NCBI GenBank assembly: GCA_028868375.1
Contig: JAGWUP010000001.1
Span: forward strand, 186,001-250,000
Reading direction: 5' to 3'
Length of the DNA stretch: 64,000 nucleotides
Origin: Elusimicrobiota bacterium
Lineage (GTDB): Bacteria > Elusimicrobiota > Elusimicrobia > UBA1565 > UBA9628
Shown here: one piece after another, positions 41,665 to 49,856 of the stretch
How positions within the stretch are numbered: the first letter of the stretch is position 1
Layout of the letters: every line of letters begins with the position of its first letter
Program-made: the position numbers and the translations under genes
The notes under the pieces: generated by a model
What the model was told of the DNA's origin: nothing
What the model saw: only the letters and a program-made list of their open reading frames with translations
Database searches by the model: none

Positions 41665-42329
41665 GCCTCTTCGCGAAGGCCAAGCCGGCCGCGCCCAAGG
41701 CGGAGCAGCTGCCGCTGGAGACGCCGCCCTACTACGAGGTATGGGGCACCCTTGAGAGCGCGAATCGCGCCCTTTGGGTCGGGCTCTGGTTCGCCGTCAC
41801 GGTCGCGCTCTTGGAGTTCCTCGTGATGCGCGTCGCGCTGCGCCGCCCGCCCGTGGTCATCCGCGTCGACGACGCGGGCCAGGCCCAGGTCGTCGCCGAC
41901 CCGAGCCGACAGCCGCCGGTCAGCGAAGCCGAGATCAAGAATTTCCTGACGCTGTTCGAGAAGTTCTTCACGGAACTCAACTGCTACACCTACGACGCCG
42001 ACTTGAAGGTCGCCTACTCGATGATGACCAGCGAGTTCCAGAGCAAGGCCAGCGACTTGTTCAGGCGCGGAGGGCTTCTCGAAACCCTCAAAGGGAACCA
42101 GGCCAAGACGGCGCTCACCATCACCGAGATCCACATCCTCAAGGACACGCCGCAGGTCCTCGACTGCCGCGTGAAGGGCTACCGGGAGATCGACTCCTAC
42201 AAGACCGACGGGGCCAAGAGCGAAGTCGTCTTCGAGGACGACGTGATCCTGAAGAAAGTCCCGCGCTCGGCCGCCACGCCTTACGGCGTGCTCGTGCAGG
42301 ACTGGTCCGAATCGGTGTTCAAGAAATGA
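41661..42329 (+). CDS. virB8: VirB8-like bitopic inner-membrane protein
   Basis: The 222-residue protein has a short cytoplasmic leader, one membrane helix (ALWVGLWFAVTVALLEFLV, about residues 36-54) and a periplasmic domain of about 150 residues with an NTF2-like strand-helix pattern (NFLTLFEKFFTELNCYTYDA, AYSMMTSEFQSKASDLF). This matches VirB8/TraE assembly factors. Coupled starts and stops place it within the transfer operon. Confidence 0.72.
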   Translation: MSLFAKAKPAAPKAEQLPLETPPYYEVWGTLESANRALWVGLWFAVTVALLEFLVMRVALRRPPVVIRVDDAGQAQVVADPSRQPPVSEAEIKNFLTLFEKFFTELNCYTYDADLKVAYSMMTSEFQSKASDLFRRGGLLETLKGNQAKTALTITEIHILKDTPQVLDCRVKGYREIDSYKTDGAKSEVVFEDDVILKKVPRSAATPYGVLVQDWSESVFKK

Positions 42330-43039
42330 GACAACCCGCCGCGCTGCTGGCTCTCGGTGCGACGCTCGCCCTGATCGTGGTCTTCTGCTTAGGAGGAGGA
42401 ACCGCACCCGCGACGACCTCCTACTCCCCGATGGAGGGGAAGACGATCGCCTCGAACGCGCCGCCGGCGCCGCCGCCGCCGCAGGCCAGCCCCACGCCGC
42501 CGCCGCCCGCGCCCAAGCCCGTCGTCGTTAAGCGCCGGTCTTCCCCCGCCAAGAGGCGTCAAGCGCGAGCGCAGCCGCTGCCGGTGCCGCCGCCTTCCGT
42601 TCCGGCCGTCAGCACGCAGGCCGTGGCGCCCGCGGCCGCGCCTCCGCCGGCTCCGGAGAAGCCGAGCCTGACCTATGACGCCATCGCGGACAAGTACGAG
42701 AACGATCCCTCGGTCTACTCGATGGATCGCGCCGTCAGGGTCGGGGACCTGACGCTGCGCCTGAAGGGACTGGAGTGTCTGGCAGAAGCCTTCGTGCTGA
42801 AAGTCGAGGTCGGCAACGACAGCAGCGCGGACTTCTACGTGAAGACGTTCGTCGTCCAAAGCGGCGCGAAGTCGCTCGTCAGCCGCTATTTCTTCCGCAT
42901 TCTGGTCGAATCGCAGCGCGCCAGGGAAGGATACGTCGTGTTCCAGAAGCCCCAGAACGGGGCGGCCGTCAAAATCAAGATAGAGGAGGAGGGCGGGAAG
43001 GGGCGCGCGGTCTCGGCCGCGATCCCCTATCCGTTCTAG
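42326..43039 (+). CDS. Membrane-anchored proline-rich periplasm-spanning protein (VirB10 amino-terminal half-like)
   Basis: The 237-residue protein has one membrane helix (LLALGATLALIVVFCLGGG) followed by a proline-rich region (residues about 45-110 with repeated PPPP and basic KRRSSPAKRRQ) and a small beta-rich domain (residues about 130-237, ending AIPYPF). A membrane anchor plus proline-rich spacer is the layout of the amino half of VirB10. Its folded end does not look like the VirB10 barrel, which is encoded separately by the next gene. It may replace VirB9, or the two genes may be a divided VirB10. Confidence 0.6.
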   Translation: MRQPAALLALGATLALIVVFCLGGGTAPATTSYSPMEGKTIASNAPPAPPPPQASPTPPPPAPKPVVVKRRSSPAKRRQARAQPLPVPPPSVPAVSTQAVAPAAAPPPAPEKPSLTYDAIADKYENDPSVYSMDRAVRVGDLTLRLKGLECLAEAFVLKVEVGNDSSADFYVKTFVVQSGAKSLVSRYFFRILVESQRAREGYVVFQKPQNGAAVKIKIEEEGGKGRAVSAAIPYPF

Positions 43040-43043
43040 CTAT

Positions 43044-43733
43044 ATGCGACTTGTCCGACTTCTGCCGTGCGTCGTCCTCCTGGCGCTGCTGCCCACGTGG
43101 TGCCCAGCGGCGACGCTGCTCGACCCGGCGCTCTTCGACAGCGGGATCGGCAAGGAGCAGCCCAAGCGGTTCGAGGGGCTCACCAACAAGGAGCCGTCCA
43201 AGACGCGCTACTTCATGCCGACCGGGTTCATGTTCCCGGCCAGGCTCGAGAACGCGATCTACTCCTACAACGTCGAGTCTCCGGTCATCGCCGTGGTCGA
43301 CCGCAACGTGGAGTATCTCAAGCGCGTCGTGCTCCCCGCGGGCACGCGGATCATCGGCACGGCGTCGGTGCAGCAGGATCACGACCGCGTCCTCGTCACC
43401 TTCCGCGCGATGGTCCTGCCGGACACCGGCGACGAGATCAAGTTCGTCGGGCAGGCCCTCATGCTCGACGGCTCGCTGGGCATCAAGGGAAAGGTCGAGA
43501 CGCATAAGGACTCGGCCGTGGCCAACACCGTCTTGAAGTCCGTCATCACGGGCACGGGGGGAGCGATCAGCATGGTGCCGGGCGTCAGCCCGATTGCCGC
43601 CGGAGCGACGCAGGGGCTCACCAACGAAGCCACCAAGGAGCTCGACTTCGAGCGGCAGCAGGTGACGACGAGCATCTCTGTGGACGCCGAGACAGGCCTG
43701 CGGGTCTACCTGCCGCAGCGCATCGAGTATTGA
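43044..43733 (+). CDS. virB10: VirB10/TrbI carboxy-terminal domain protein with its own signal peptide
   Basis: The 229-residue protein starts with a signal peptide (LVRLLPCVVLLALLPTW). It contains the VirB10/TrbI core: ARLENAIYSYNVESPVIAVV, VVLPAGTRIIGTASV, DRVLVTFRAMVLPD, a hydrophobic region (SVITGTGGAISMVPGVSPI) where the outer-membrane antenna helices lie, and a strand-rich end (GLRVYLPQRIEY). Usual VirB10 proteins have an inner-membrane anchor and proline-rich stalk ahead of this domain; here those features are in the preceding gene. It is the last gene of the secretion operon. Confidence 0.8.
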   Translation: MRLVRLLPCVVLLALLPTWCPAATLLDPALFDSGIGKEQPKRFEGLTNKEPSKTRYFMPTGFMFPARLENAIYSYNVESPVIAVVDRNVEYLKRVVLPAGTRIIGTASVQQDHDRVLVTFRAMVLPDTGDEIKFVGQALMLDGSLGIKGKVETHKDSAVANTVLKSVITGTGGAISMVPGVSPIAAGATQGLTNEATKELDFERQQVTTSISVDAETGLRVYLPQRIEY

Positions 43734-43759
43734 CATGCCTCTATTTACCACTTACACTA

Positions 43760-43787
43760 TTACCGATTCGGTAAGGTTAAATATACT
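43760..43787 (+). promoter_or_regulatory. Operator palindrome and -10 element of the abiE operon
   Basis: TTACCGATTCGGTAA (43760-43774) is a perfect 7-bp inverted repeat. TATACT at 43782-43787 fits a -10 box with a start point close to ATG 43795. AbiEi proteins are known to repress their own promoter by binding inverted repeats, so this is a likely AbiEi site. Confidence 0.65.
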
Positions 43788-43794
43788 AAGTAGA

Positions 43795-44619
43795 ATGGCG
43801 ACCAAGAGAAGCCTGTCGAAGAACGAGGCCGACCTCATTCTCGCGTGGGAATGGGACAAGCGCCGCTTGGTGAGTCTCAAGGACATCATCAAGCGCCTGC
43901 GCTGCTCCCCCGGCTACGCTTACAAGATGGCGCACGTCCTCCAGAAAAAGGGCTGGCTGCAGTCCATCGCGAAGGGGCATTACCTCGTCATCGGCGCCGA
44001 GCGCGGCCCGAAGGGGGTTCCCGAAATGAACCCCTACATCGTCGCGCCGCTGCTGCCCAAACCCTACTTCATCGCCTACCGCGCGGCCTGCGCCCATCAC
44101 GGCCTGATCACCCAGCTTCCGACCGCGATCCATGTCGCCGTTCCTCGCCAAAAGCCGCCCTTGGAGCTTATGAACGTCCGTTTCGAGTTCGTCGCCCTGT
44201 CCAAGAAGCGCTTCTTCGGCTTTCAGGAAGTGACGATCATGGGGGAGCTAGTCAACATGTCCGACGTCGAACGCTCGGTGCTCGACGCCATCGACCGCCC
44301 GGAGCTCGTGGGCGGCATCGAGGAGTCGGCCCATGCGCTCTTCAGCGCCTCCAAGAAGCTCGATCAAGCCAAGCTCCTCGACTACTTGAAGCGCTACGAA
44401 GACGGAGGTCTCGCGCGCCGTCTGGGCTACCTCTGCCAGGTGTTGAAGATCCAGCTTTCCAAGGACCTCACCGCCCACCTCCGCGGCCAGGTCACCCACA
44501 ATCCGGCCCTGCTCGGCGCGCGCGCGCGCTGGGGCGCGGAGGGGGAGCGCGCGCGTGAGTGGAACCTCATCGTGAACGTGCCGCTGCAGCAGCTCCTGGG
44601 CGAGGTCCGAATCGGATGA
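43795..44619 (+). CDS. abiEi: AbiEi-type antitoxin
   Basis: I chose ATG 43795 (274 residues) because the upstream ATG at 43735 would put the promoter and operator inside the gene. The amino-terminal winged helix (RRLVSLKDIIKRLRCSPGYAYK, ALQKKGWL-like VLQKKGWLQSIAKGHYLV) and the AbiEi core (PYFIAYRAACAHHGLITQ, KRFFGFQEVTIMG, SDVERSVLDAIDRPEL) are clear. AbiEi represses the operon and counters the AbiEii nucleotidyltransferase. It overlaps the toxin gene (ATGA). It sits between the transfer genes and integrase, a usual place for addiction modules on integrative elements. Confidence 0.88.
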   Translation: MATKRSLSKNEADLILAWEWDKRRLVSLKDIIKRLRCSPGYAYKMAHVLQKKGWLQSIAKGHYLVIGAERGPKGVPEMNPYIVAPLLPKPYFIAYRAACAHHGLITQLPTAIHVAVPRQKPPLELMNVRFEFVALSKKRFFGFQEVTIMGELVNMSDVERSVLDAIDRPELVGGIEESAHALFSASKKLDQAKLLDYLKRYEDGGLARRLGYLCQVLKIQLSKDLTAHLRGQVTHNPALLGARARWGAEGERAREWNLIVNVPLQQLLGEVRIG

Positions 44620-45503
44620 TCGACAAGAAATTCGCCGATCTGTTCGCCCAGGGCTCTCAGGTCGGCATCGACGTCGCCGAGCGCGAGATCGTCCTGACCT
44701 ACGTCCTCAAGATTCTGGACGACGCCGGCCTCCTCAAGACCTTAGCCTTCAAGGGCGGAACCTGCCTTCGAAAGTGCGTCTACGGCAAGGAGACGCGGTT
44801 CTCGGTCGACCTCGATTTTACGAGCGACGGAGACAAAGAGCCCGACGACGTGATCCTCGAGCTGGTCGGCGCGCTCGGCAAGCCCGCCTTCGGGCTCAGC
44901 TTCGCGATCGACACCAAGGACTTCTACGTCGCGGAGGACCGCATGTCCTGCGGCGCGACGGTCGTCTACAAGCATGCCTGGAACGAGGCCAACTTCAAGC
45001 TCGACGTGAGCCTGCGCGAGGAGCCTTCGCTCGATCTGACTTCCTTCGCTCTCCAGCCCCAACCCTACTTCAAGTATCTGGAGTTCAAGCCGTTCCCGAT
45101 CCGGAGCTTCCAGTTCGAGGAGCTGCTCGGCGAAAAGATCCGCGCCGCGTCGCAGCGTGTCCGCTCCCGCGACCTCTACGACCTCGCCAAGGCCGCGGAC
45201 AAACCGCTCAAGACGAAGCTGATCCGCTCGCTGGCCGTCATCAAGTGCTGGAACGCCCGCGACGCCTTCGATCCGGCGCGCTTCATGGGGAAGCTGCGAT
45301 CCAGCAATTACGATTGGGATGACTTGCGCCAGCTCGTGCGCCGGAGCGAGAAGCTCAACCCAGAAGCCCTGATTTCCACGTGCGAGAAGCGCTACAAGTT
45401 CTTGCTTGATCTGACCGAGAACGAGAAGCGCCTCATCGCCGACGCCAAGAGGCACAGTTTGAAGTCCCTGCCCCGGACTTTACTGAAGGAGGCCGTAGGA
45501 TGA
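44616..45503 (+). CDS. abiEii: AbiEii-type nucleotidyltransferase toxin
   Basis: The start at ATG 44616 overlaps the antitoxin stop and gives 295 residues. The nucleotidyltransferase motif is visible as LAFKGGTCLRKCVYG followed by RFSVDLDFTSD, which provides the GG and DxD metal-binding residues. Further on are FKLDVSLREEPSL and the LLGEKIRAASQRVRSRDLYD segment typical of the AbiEii/MenT family. These toxins transfer nucleotides, in known cases onto tRNA ends, and stall growth. The enzyme looks intact. Confidence 0.88.
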   Translation: MIDKKFADLFAQGSQVGIDVAEREIVLTYVLKILDDAGLLKTLAFKGGTCLRKCVYGKETRFSVDLDFTSDGDKEPDDVILELVGALGKPAFGLSFAIDTKDFYVAEDRMSCGATVVYKHAWNEANFKLDVSLREEPSLDLTSFALQPQPYFKYLEFKPFPIRSFQFEELLGEKIRAASQRVRSRDLYDLAKAADKPLKTKLIRSLAVIKCWNARDAFDPARFMGKLRSSNYDWDDLRQLVRRSEKLNPEALISTCEKRYKFLLDLTENEKRLIADAKRHSLKSLPRTLLKEAVG

Positions 45504-45691
45504 GCGAACGTCTGTTGACGCTTGAGGAAGTCTGCGCGAAGCTCGGGGGCGTGAAGCCTTGGACGATCAGGTGTTGGGTCAGCCAGCGCCGCATCCCGTA
45601 TACGAAGGTGGGGAGACTTACCCGCTTTCCGGAAGGCCGCATCAACGAGTGGATCGAGTCCCGGACCGTGTCGCCGGCTCCGGTCTCGTAA
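45500..45691 (+). CDS. Excisionase-type helix-turn-helix protein
   Basis: The 63-residue protein has the MerR-like excisionase helix-turn-helix (LLTLEEVCAKLGGVKPWTIR, then GRLTRFPEGRINEWIESR). The ATG overlaps the AbiEii stop, so the gene is read with the toxin. It lies 46 bp upstream of the integrase and would act as its directionality factor. Confidence 0.8.
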   Translation: MSERLLTLEEVCAKLGGVKPWTIRCWVSQRRIPYTKVGRLTRFPEGRINEWIESRTVSPAPVS

Positions 45692-45737
45692 GAGGGAACT
45701 TTTCCCCGGGTCCATCGTATGTTAGCGGAGGTTGACC

Positions 45738-46991
45738 ATGGCCATCATTAAGAAGGGCGACAACTGGTTCATCGACTACCGCGCGAACGGGCGGCGCATC
45801 CGCGAGAAGGTCGGCGCGAGCCGCAAGCTCGCCGAGTCCGTGCTCGCCAAGCGCAAGCTCGAGATCGCGGAGAAGCGGTTTCTCAACGTCCGCAAGGCAA
45901 GCAACGAGAACTTCCGGGATTTCTCTGCGCGCTACATCGAGTGGGAGCGCGGCCGCATCCGCACCGTCGGCGACGACGAGAAGCGCGTGAAGCGCCTTCT
46001 TAAGACCTTCGGCAGCATGCCATTGGTCGAGATCGACGTGCCGATCGTCGAGCAATACATGGCGCAGAGGCTCAAGGAGCCCAAACAGCACCACTGGCGC
46101 GGCCGCTCCGGCCGCGCGCTCGAAAAGCGCGACAAGGCGGCGCAGGAAGCGAAGATCGCCAAGTGGACGGCGACGAAGGCCAAGACCATCTCGAAAGCGA
46201 CCGTCAACCGGGAGGTCGCCTTCCTGCGGAAGCTCCTGAACAAGGCCGTGGAATGGAAGGTCATCCCGGTGAATCCGATCTTCCGCATCAAGCTCTTTGA
46301 CGAGCGCGAGTCGATTCGCAAGCGGTATCTCAAGCCCGAGGAAATCCAGCTTCTCCTGCAATGCTGCACTCCCGCGGCGCGCAACGTCGTCACATTCGCG
46401 CTCTACACTGGACGGCGGTTCGGTGAAATCATCGGGATGCGCTGGCAGGAAGTGGACCTCGCCAACGGCTACGTCTACTTCCCGCGCACCAAGAAGAAGG
46501 AGCCCGATCAAGTGGCGATCCCGCCGCGCGCCCTGGAGGTCCTTAAGACTCTCTACGCCGCTCGACACAATGAATTCGTGTTCGCCAAGGAGCGCGGGGG
46601 GCAAGGCCCTCTCAAGTACGTGCGTTCGCAATTCGTGAAGGCCTTGACGAAAGCCGGGATCAAGGACTTTCGCTTCCACGACCTCCGGCACACCGCCGTC
46701 TCCTACATGATGATGAACGGCATCGACCTCAAGACGATCGCCGAGCTCGTCGGCCACACGACCGCTCAGATGGTCGATCAGCGCTACGGCCACCTGTCGC
46801 CCGACCATAAGCGCGTGGCCACGGAGATTTTTGGCTCAGCGATGGACCGGCTCTGCGGATTTGCTTCGGAGGTTCGCGACGTTCGAACCCATTACCGGGC
46901 TGGTCCGAAGCCCAACCGCGAAGGACTACGCCGAGTCAAACAGATTGATCGCTCGCAGTCGGGCGGCGCAATAAGACCGTCACGCGGATAA
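45738..46991 (+). CDS. int: Tyrosine integrase of the integrative element
   Basis: The 417-residue protein starts at ATG 45738 with GGAGG (45727-45731) upstream; TTG 45732 is less likely. It has an amino-terminal arm-binding-like segment (KGDNWFIDYRANGRRIREK), a core-binding domain (about residues 55-200 with a lysine-rich insert) and a catalytic domain. Catalytic residues include Arg in ALYTGRRFGEIIGMRW, the HDLRHTAVSYMM box, LVGHTT, and Tyr in MVDQRYGHLSP. It would integrate and excise the element. The last about 45 residues beyond the Tyr are basic and unusual. It is distinct from the three RIT recombinases. Confidence 0.9.
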   Translation: MAIIKKGDNWFIDYRANGRRIREKVGASRKLAESVLAKRKLEIAEKRFLNVRKASNENFRDFSARYIEWERGRIRTVGDDEKRVKRLLKTFGSMPLVEIDVPIVEQYMAQRLKEPKQHHWRGRSGRALEKRDKAAQEAKIAKWTATKAKTISKATVNREVAFLRKLLNKAVEWKVIPVNPIFRIKLFDERESIRKRYLKPEEIQLLLQCCTPAARNVVTFALYTGRRFGEIIGMRWQEVDLANGYVYFPRTKKKEPDQVAIPPRALEVLKTLYAARHNEFVFAKERGGQGPLKYVRSQFVKALTKAGIKDFRFHDLRHTAVSYMMMNGIDLKTIAELVGHTTAQMVDQRYGHLSPDHKRVATEIFGSAMDRLCGFASEVRDVRTHYRAGPKPNREGLRRVKQIDRSQSGGAIRPSRG

Positions 46992-47007
46992 AAAACTTTT
47001 AACATTC

Positions 47008-47050
47008 GCGCCTCTGTCGCTTTTACTCCCGCGAGCGATAATTGAGGCGC
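47008..47050 (+). promoter_or_regulatory. Leader hairpin covering the ribosome-binding site of the Nramp-like gene
   Basis: GCGCCTC (47008-47014) pairs with GAGGCGC (47044-47050), and inside it TCGCT (47017-47021) pairs with AGCGA (47034-47038). The 3' arm holds the GAGG that serves as ribosome-binding site for ATG 47052. A TAACAT near 47000 could be a -10 box, putting the transcript start at the base of the stem. The structure could control translation of the metal transporter. It does not match the yybP-ykoY manganese riboswitch as I know it. Confidence 0.55.
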
Positions 47051-47051
47051 C

Positions 47052-48323
47052 ATGAACTTCATCTCCAAGATCTTCTACGAGTACCGGCGAGCCCTCAAGG
47101 CGCTCGGTCTCTTTCTCTCCATCGCAGGGCCAGGCATCATTGTGATGGTCGCCGACAACGACGCCGGCGGCATTACGACCTACACCACGACCGGCGCGCA
47201 GACCGGAATGCACCTGCTGTGGTTCTTGATCATCCTCGGCCCCGTCGCATATTTCGTCCAGGAGATGACGGTGCGCCTCGGCGCGGTAACCAAGCGTGGT
47301 CACGCAGAGGCGATCTTCGACGCCTTCGGCTCGTTCTGGGGCTGGTTCTCGCTGCTCGACCTGGTGGTCACGGACTGGCTCACGATGATCACCGAGTTCA
47401 TCGGCATGACCGCGGCCATGAGCATCTTCCACATTCCGGCTCCTGTCACCGTCGTGATCTGCTGGACGATCATGGGAGCGATGATCATGTCTGGGCGATA
47501 CTGGACCTGGGAGAAGATCGCGCTCGGCTTCTGCGTGATCAACATGATCTACGTCCCGGCCGCGTTCATGGTCCACCCCTCGGTCCACGACGTTGTCTTC
47601 AACAGCTTCGTGCCCCATTTCCCGCCGGGAGGCCTCACCAACGACCTTTTCTTCCTCTTAATGGCGAACATCGGCACGACTATCGCGCCCTGGATGCTCT
47701 TCTTCCAGCAAAGCTCGGTGGTCGATAAGGGGATGCAGGAAAAAGACATCGTCTTCGGCAAGATCGATACGGCGATCGGCGCGCTCCTCACCGTGATCGT
47801 CGCGGCCGTGCTCATCGTGGTGACGGGGACGCTGCTCAATGGAGCGCAGGTCCAGGACGCCGCGGCGGCGGCGATCAAGCTGATGCCGATGAACAGGTAC
47901 ATCGGCACCTTCGTCGCCATCGGTCTCTTCGACGCGGGGTTGCTGGGCGCGATCTGCATCTCGCTCGCCAGCTCGTGGGCGTTCGGAGAGGTCTTCGGCT
48001 GGGCCCACTCGCTCAACCACAAGATCCACGAGGCGCCGTGGTTCTACGCCTACTACTTCTTCGATCTGCTGCTGGCCGGCACGGTGGTTTTGATCCCGGG
48101 GGCGCCGCTCGTCCTGATCACGCTCTTCGTGCAGGTGATCGCGACGACGCTTCTGCCGGCCGCGCTCGTCTTCCTGATCCTGCTGCTCAACGACGAGAAG
48201 ACGATGGGGAAATACAAAAACACGCTCTTCGAGAACGTCGCCAACATCGGCATCACGCTCGTCATCATCGTGCTGTCGACCATGTACGGCGTGACGACGC
48301 TCTTCCCGAACCTCTTGAAGTGA
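47052..48323 (+). CDS. Divergent Nramp-family divalent metal transporter
   Basis: The 423-residue protein has about eleven membrane helices in the Nramp (LeuT-fold) order. Helix 1 reads IAGPGIIVMVADNDAGGITT, where ordinary Nramp proteins have a DPGN motif; helix 6 has MANIGTTIAPWMLFFQQ, lacking the usual metal-binding methionine. Such substitutions are reported for Nramp-related magnesium transporters (NRMT), so Mg or Mn transport is more likely than Fe. A PRC/MgtE-N/CBS protein encoded two genes on supports a magnesium link. The GAGG ribosome-binding site lies inside a hairpin. Confidence 0.82.
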   Translation: MNFISKIFYEYRRALKALGLFLSIAGPGIIVMVADNDAGGITTYTTTGAQTGMHLLWFLIILGPVAYFVQEMTVRLGAVTKRGHAEAIFDAFGSFWGWFSLLDLVVTDWLTMITEFIGMTAAMSIFHIPAPVTVVICWTIMGAMIMSGRYWTWEKIALGFCVINMIYVPAAFMVHPSVHDVVFNSFVPHFPPGGLTNDLFFLLMANIGTTIAPWMLFFQQSSVVDKGMQEKDIVFGKIDTAIGALLTVIVAAVLIVVTGTLLNGAQVQDAAAAAIKLMPMNRYIGTFVAIGLFDAGLLGAICISLASSWAFGEVFGWAHSLNHKIHEAPWFYAYYFFDLLLAGTVVLIPGAPLVLITLFVQVIATTLLPAALVFLILLLNDEKTMGKYKNTLFENVANIGITLVIIVLSTMYGVTTLFPNLLK

Positions 48324-48336
48324 CCGGAGAAACCCG

Positions 48337-48519
48337 ATGCGACTGCTAAAGGCGATCTACAACAACCTCGTGGCGCAGGTCCGCGAAGTGAATCGAAGGT
48401 ACGCGGCGCCGCGAATCCACATGACCCCGCTCGTGAAGGTCTGTCTTTTCGGACTGCGAATCTATCTCTTCACGCTCGTCGGCCTGATGCTGTTCAAGTT
48501 CGTCACGCTGGTGAAATGA
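48337..48519 (+). CDS. Small single-span membrane protein in the transporter operon
   Basis: The 60-residue product starts 13 bp after the Nramp-like gene with GGAG upstream and overlaps the next gene by four bases (ATGA). An amphipathic basic start (LLKAIYNNLVAQVREVNRRY) precedes one membrane helix (VCLFGLRIYLFTLVGLMLF). It probably is an accessory to the transporter or an adaptor for the MgtE-N/CBS protein. No family is recognised. Confidence 0.6.
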   Translation: MRLLKAIYNNLVAQVREVNRRYAAPRIHMTPLVKVCLFGLRIYLFTLVGLMLFKFVTLVK

Positions 48520-49829
48520 CCATGAAAGGTAGCGACAAGACGGCGCAAGACACCCAGTCATACCTCTTGAGCGAGCTGATCGGCCGAAAGGTCTCGGCCT
48601 CGGGACAGCCTCTCGGCTCTCTGGGAGATTTGGTCATCGTCGATAAGGACAAGGTCGCTGAAGTCACGCACATCTGCCTCGATCGCCCCTTCGGGCGGAC
48701 GCGGCTGTTCGTCCCTTGGGCCCAGGTGAGGGATTTCCAAGCGCAAGAGATCAAAGTCGACGCCGCCGAAGCTGAGACTTACGCCGCGCCTTTGCCGGGT
48801 TCGCCGATCTATCTCAAGGACTTCATCCTCGACAAGAAGATCCTGGACGTCGCAGAGCGAGAAGTGGAGGTCGTCTACGATATCCGACTCGTCCTGCGAA
48901 ACCGCCTGTTGTTTGTCACGGACGTCGAAATCTCTCGTTTCGCCCTGCTACGACGCCTCGGCCTCGGCTGGCTCGCCCGGCTTCTCTACCGCGCTGGGCC
49001 TTCCGCAGAATCCGCGGCCGGAGAACGGCGGCTGCGCGAGCGCACAGTTCCGTGGAGCTACGTCGAAGCCCTTCCCGAGAACATCGGAATATTCAAGGGG
49101 GAACTGCACCTCAAGGTGCTCAAGGACCAGCTCGCGAAGATTCCGCCTGTCGACGTCGCGGACATCCTCGAGGAGCTGAGCCCCGCGCAAGCGGTGGCGG
49201 TCTTTCAGGAGCTCGACACCGAGCATGCCTCCGACACGCTCGAGGAGCTCAACCCTAAGTTCCAGCGCGACATGATCGCCTCGATCAAGAAGGAGAAGGC
49301 CGCGCAGCTCATCAACGAAATGACCCCGGGCCAGGCCGCGGACTTGCTGGCCGTGCTGCCTATGGCTGAAGCGCAGGCCCTTCTCAGGTTGATAGATCCC
49401 GAGAACGCCGCCAAAATCCGCAGCATCCTAAGCGAGCAGGAGGCGAAGATCGCCGACTTCACGCACTCGGAGTTTCTACGGTTCGCTCCGGAAACCACGG
49501 TAGCCCAGGCCCGCGCCGTCCTCCAGCGGACGGCTAAAGAGCACAACCGCGACGCCGTCATGTACCTGTACGTGCTGGGCGAGGGCGACAAGCTCCTCGG
49601 CATCGTGGCGCTCCGGGATCTCTTGCTCGCGGACGATGCCACGGAGCTACGGACGATCATGCAGCATGACACCGTCGCCATCAATCCCCAGAACACGATG
49701 AGAGACGCCGCCGAAATGTTCAAGCGTTACGGGTTTCGCGCCCTCCCCGTTCTCGATGCCGCCGGCAAGATGCTCGGCATCCTTCCCTACCGCGACGTGG
49801 CGAACCTCCGGCAGCGAGACCTCGGTTGA
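48516..49829 (+). CDS. PRC-barrel/MgtE-N/CBS-pair cytosolic sensor protein without a channel
   Basis: The 437-residue protein joins three known parts. Residues about 15-180 hold two PRC-barrel-like segments (LIGRKVSASGQPLGSLGDLV, DFILDKKILDVAEREVE). Residues about 205-315 match the MgtE amino-terminal helical domain (PVDVADILEELSPAQAVAVF, NEMTPGQAADLLAVLP). Residues about 320-435 are a CBS pair (GIVALRDLLLADD, GILPYRDV). The MgtE membrane channel is absent. In MgtE these domains sense Mg and gate the pore. Here they could gate the Nramp-like transporter in trans. An upstream overlap supports one operon. Confidence 0.82.
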   Translation: MTMKGSDKTAQDTQSYLLSELIGRKVSASGQPLGSLGDLVIVDKDKVAEVTHICLDRPFGRTRLFVPWAQVRDFQAQEIKVDAAEAETYAAPLPGSPIYLKDFILDKKILDVAEREVEVVYDIRLVLRNRLLFVTDVEISRFALLRRLGLGWLARLLYRAGPSAESAAGERRLRERTVPWSYVEALPENIGIFKGELHLKVLKDQLAKIPPVDVADILEELSPAQAVAVFQELDTEHASDTLEELNPKFQRDMIASIKKEKAAQLINEMTPGQAADLLAVLPMAEAQALLRLIDPENAAKIRSILSEQEAKIADFTHSEFLRFAPETTVAQARAVLQRTAKEHNRDAVMYLYVLGEGDKLLGIVALRDLLLADDATELRTIMQHDTVAINPQNTMRDAAEMFKRYGFRALPVLDAAGKMLGILPYRDVANLRQRDLG

Positions 49830-49856
49830 AGGCTGCCAATCCGGAGGAATCCGACC

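Noticed and set aside
43735-43794. ATG 43735 as the AbiEi start
   Set aside because: The twenty extra codons coincide with an AT-rich promoter and operator palindrome; the family normally begins near the 43795 start.
47008-47050. A yybP-ykoY manganese riboswitch
   Set aside because: The leader is too short and lacks the conserved loop sequences of that class.
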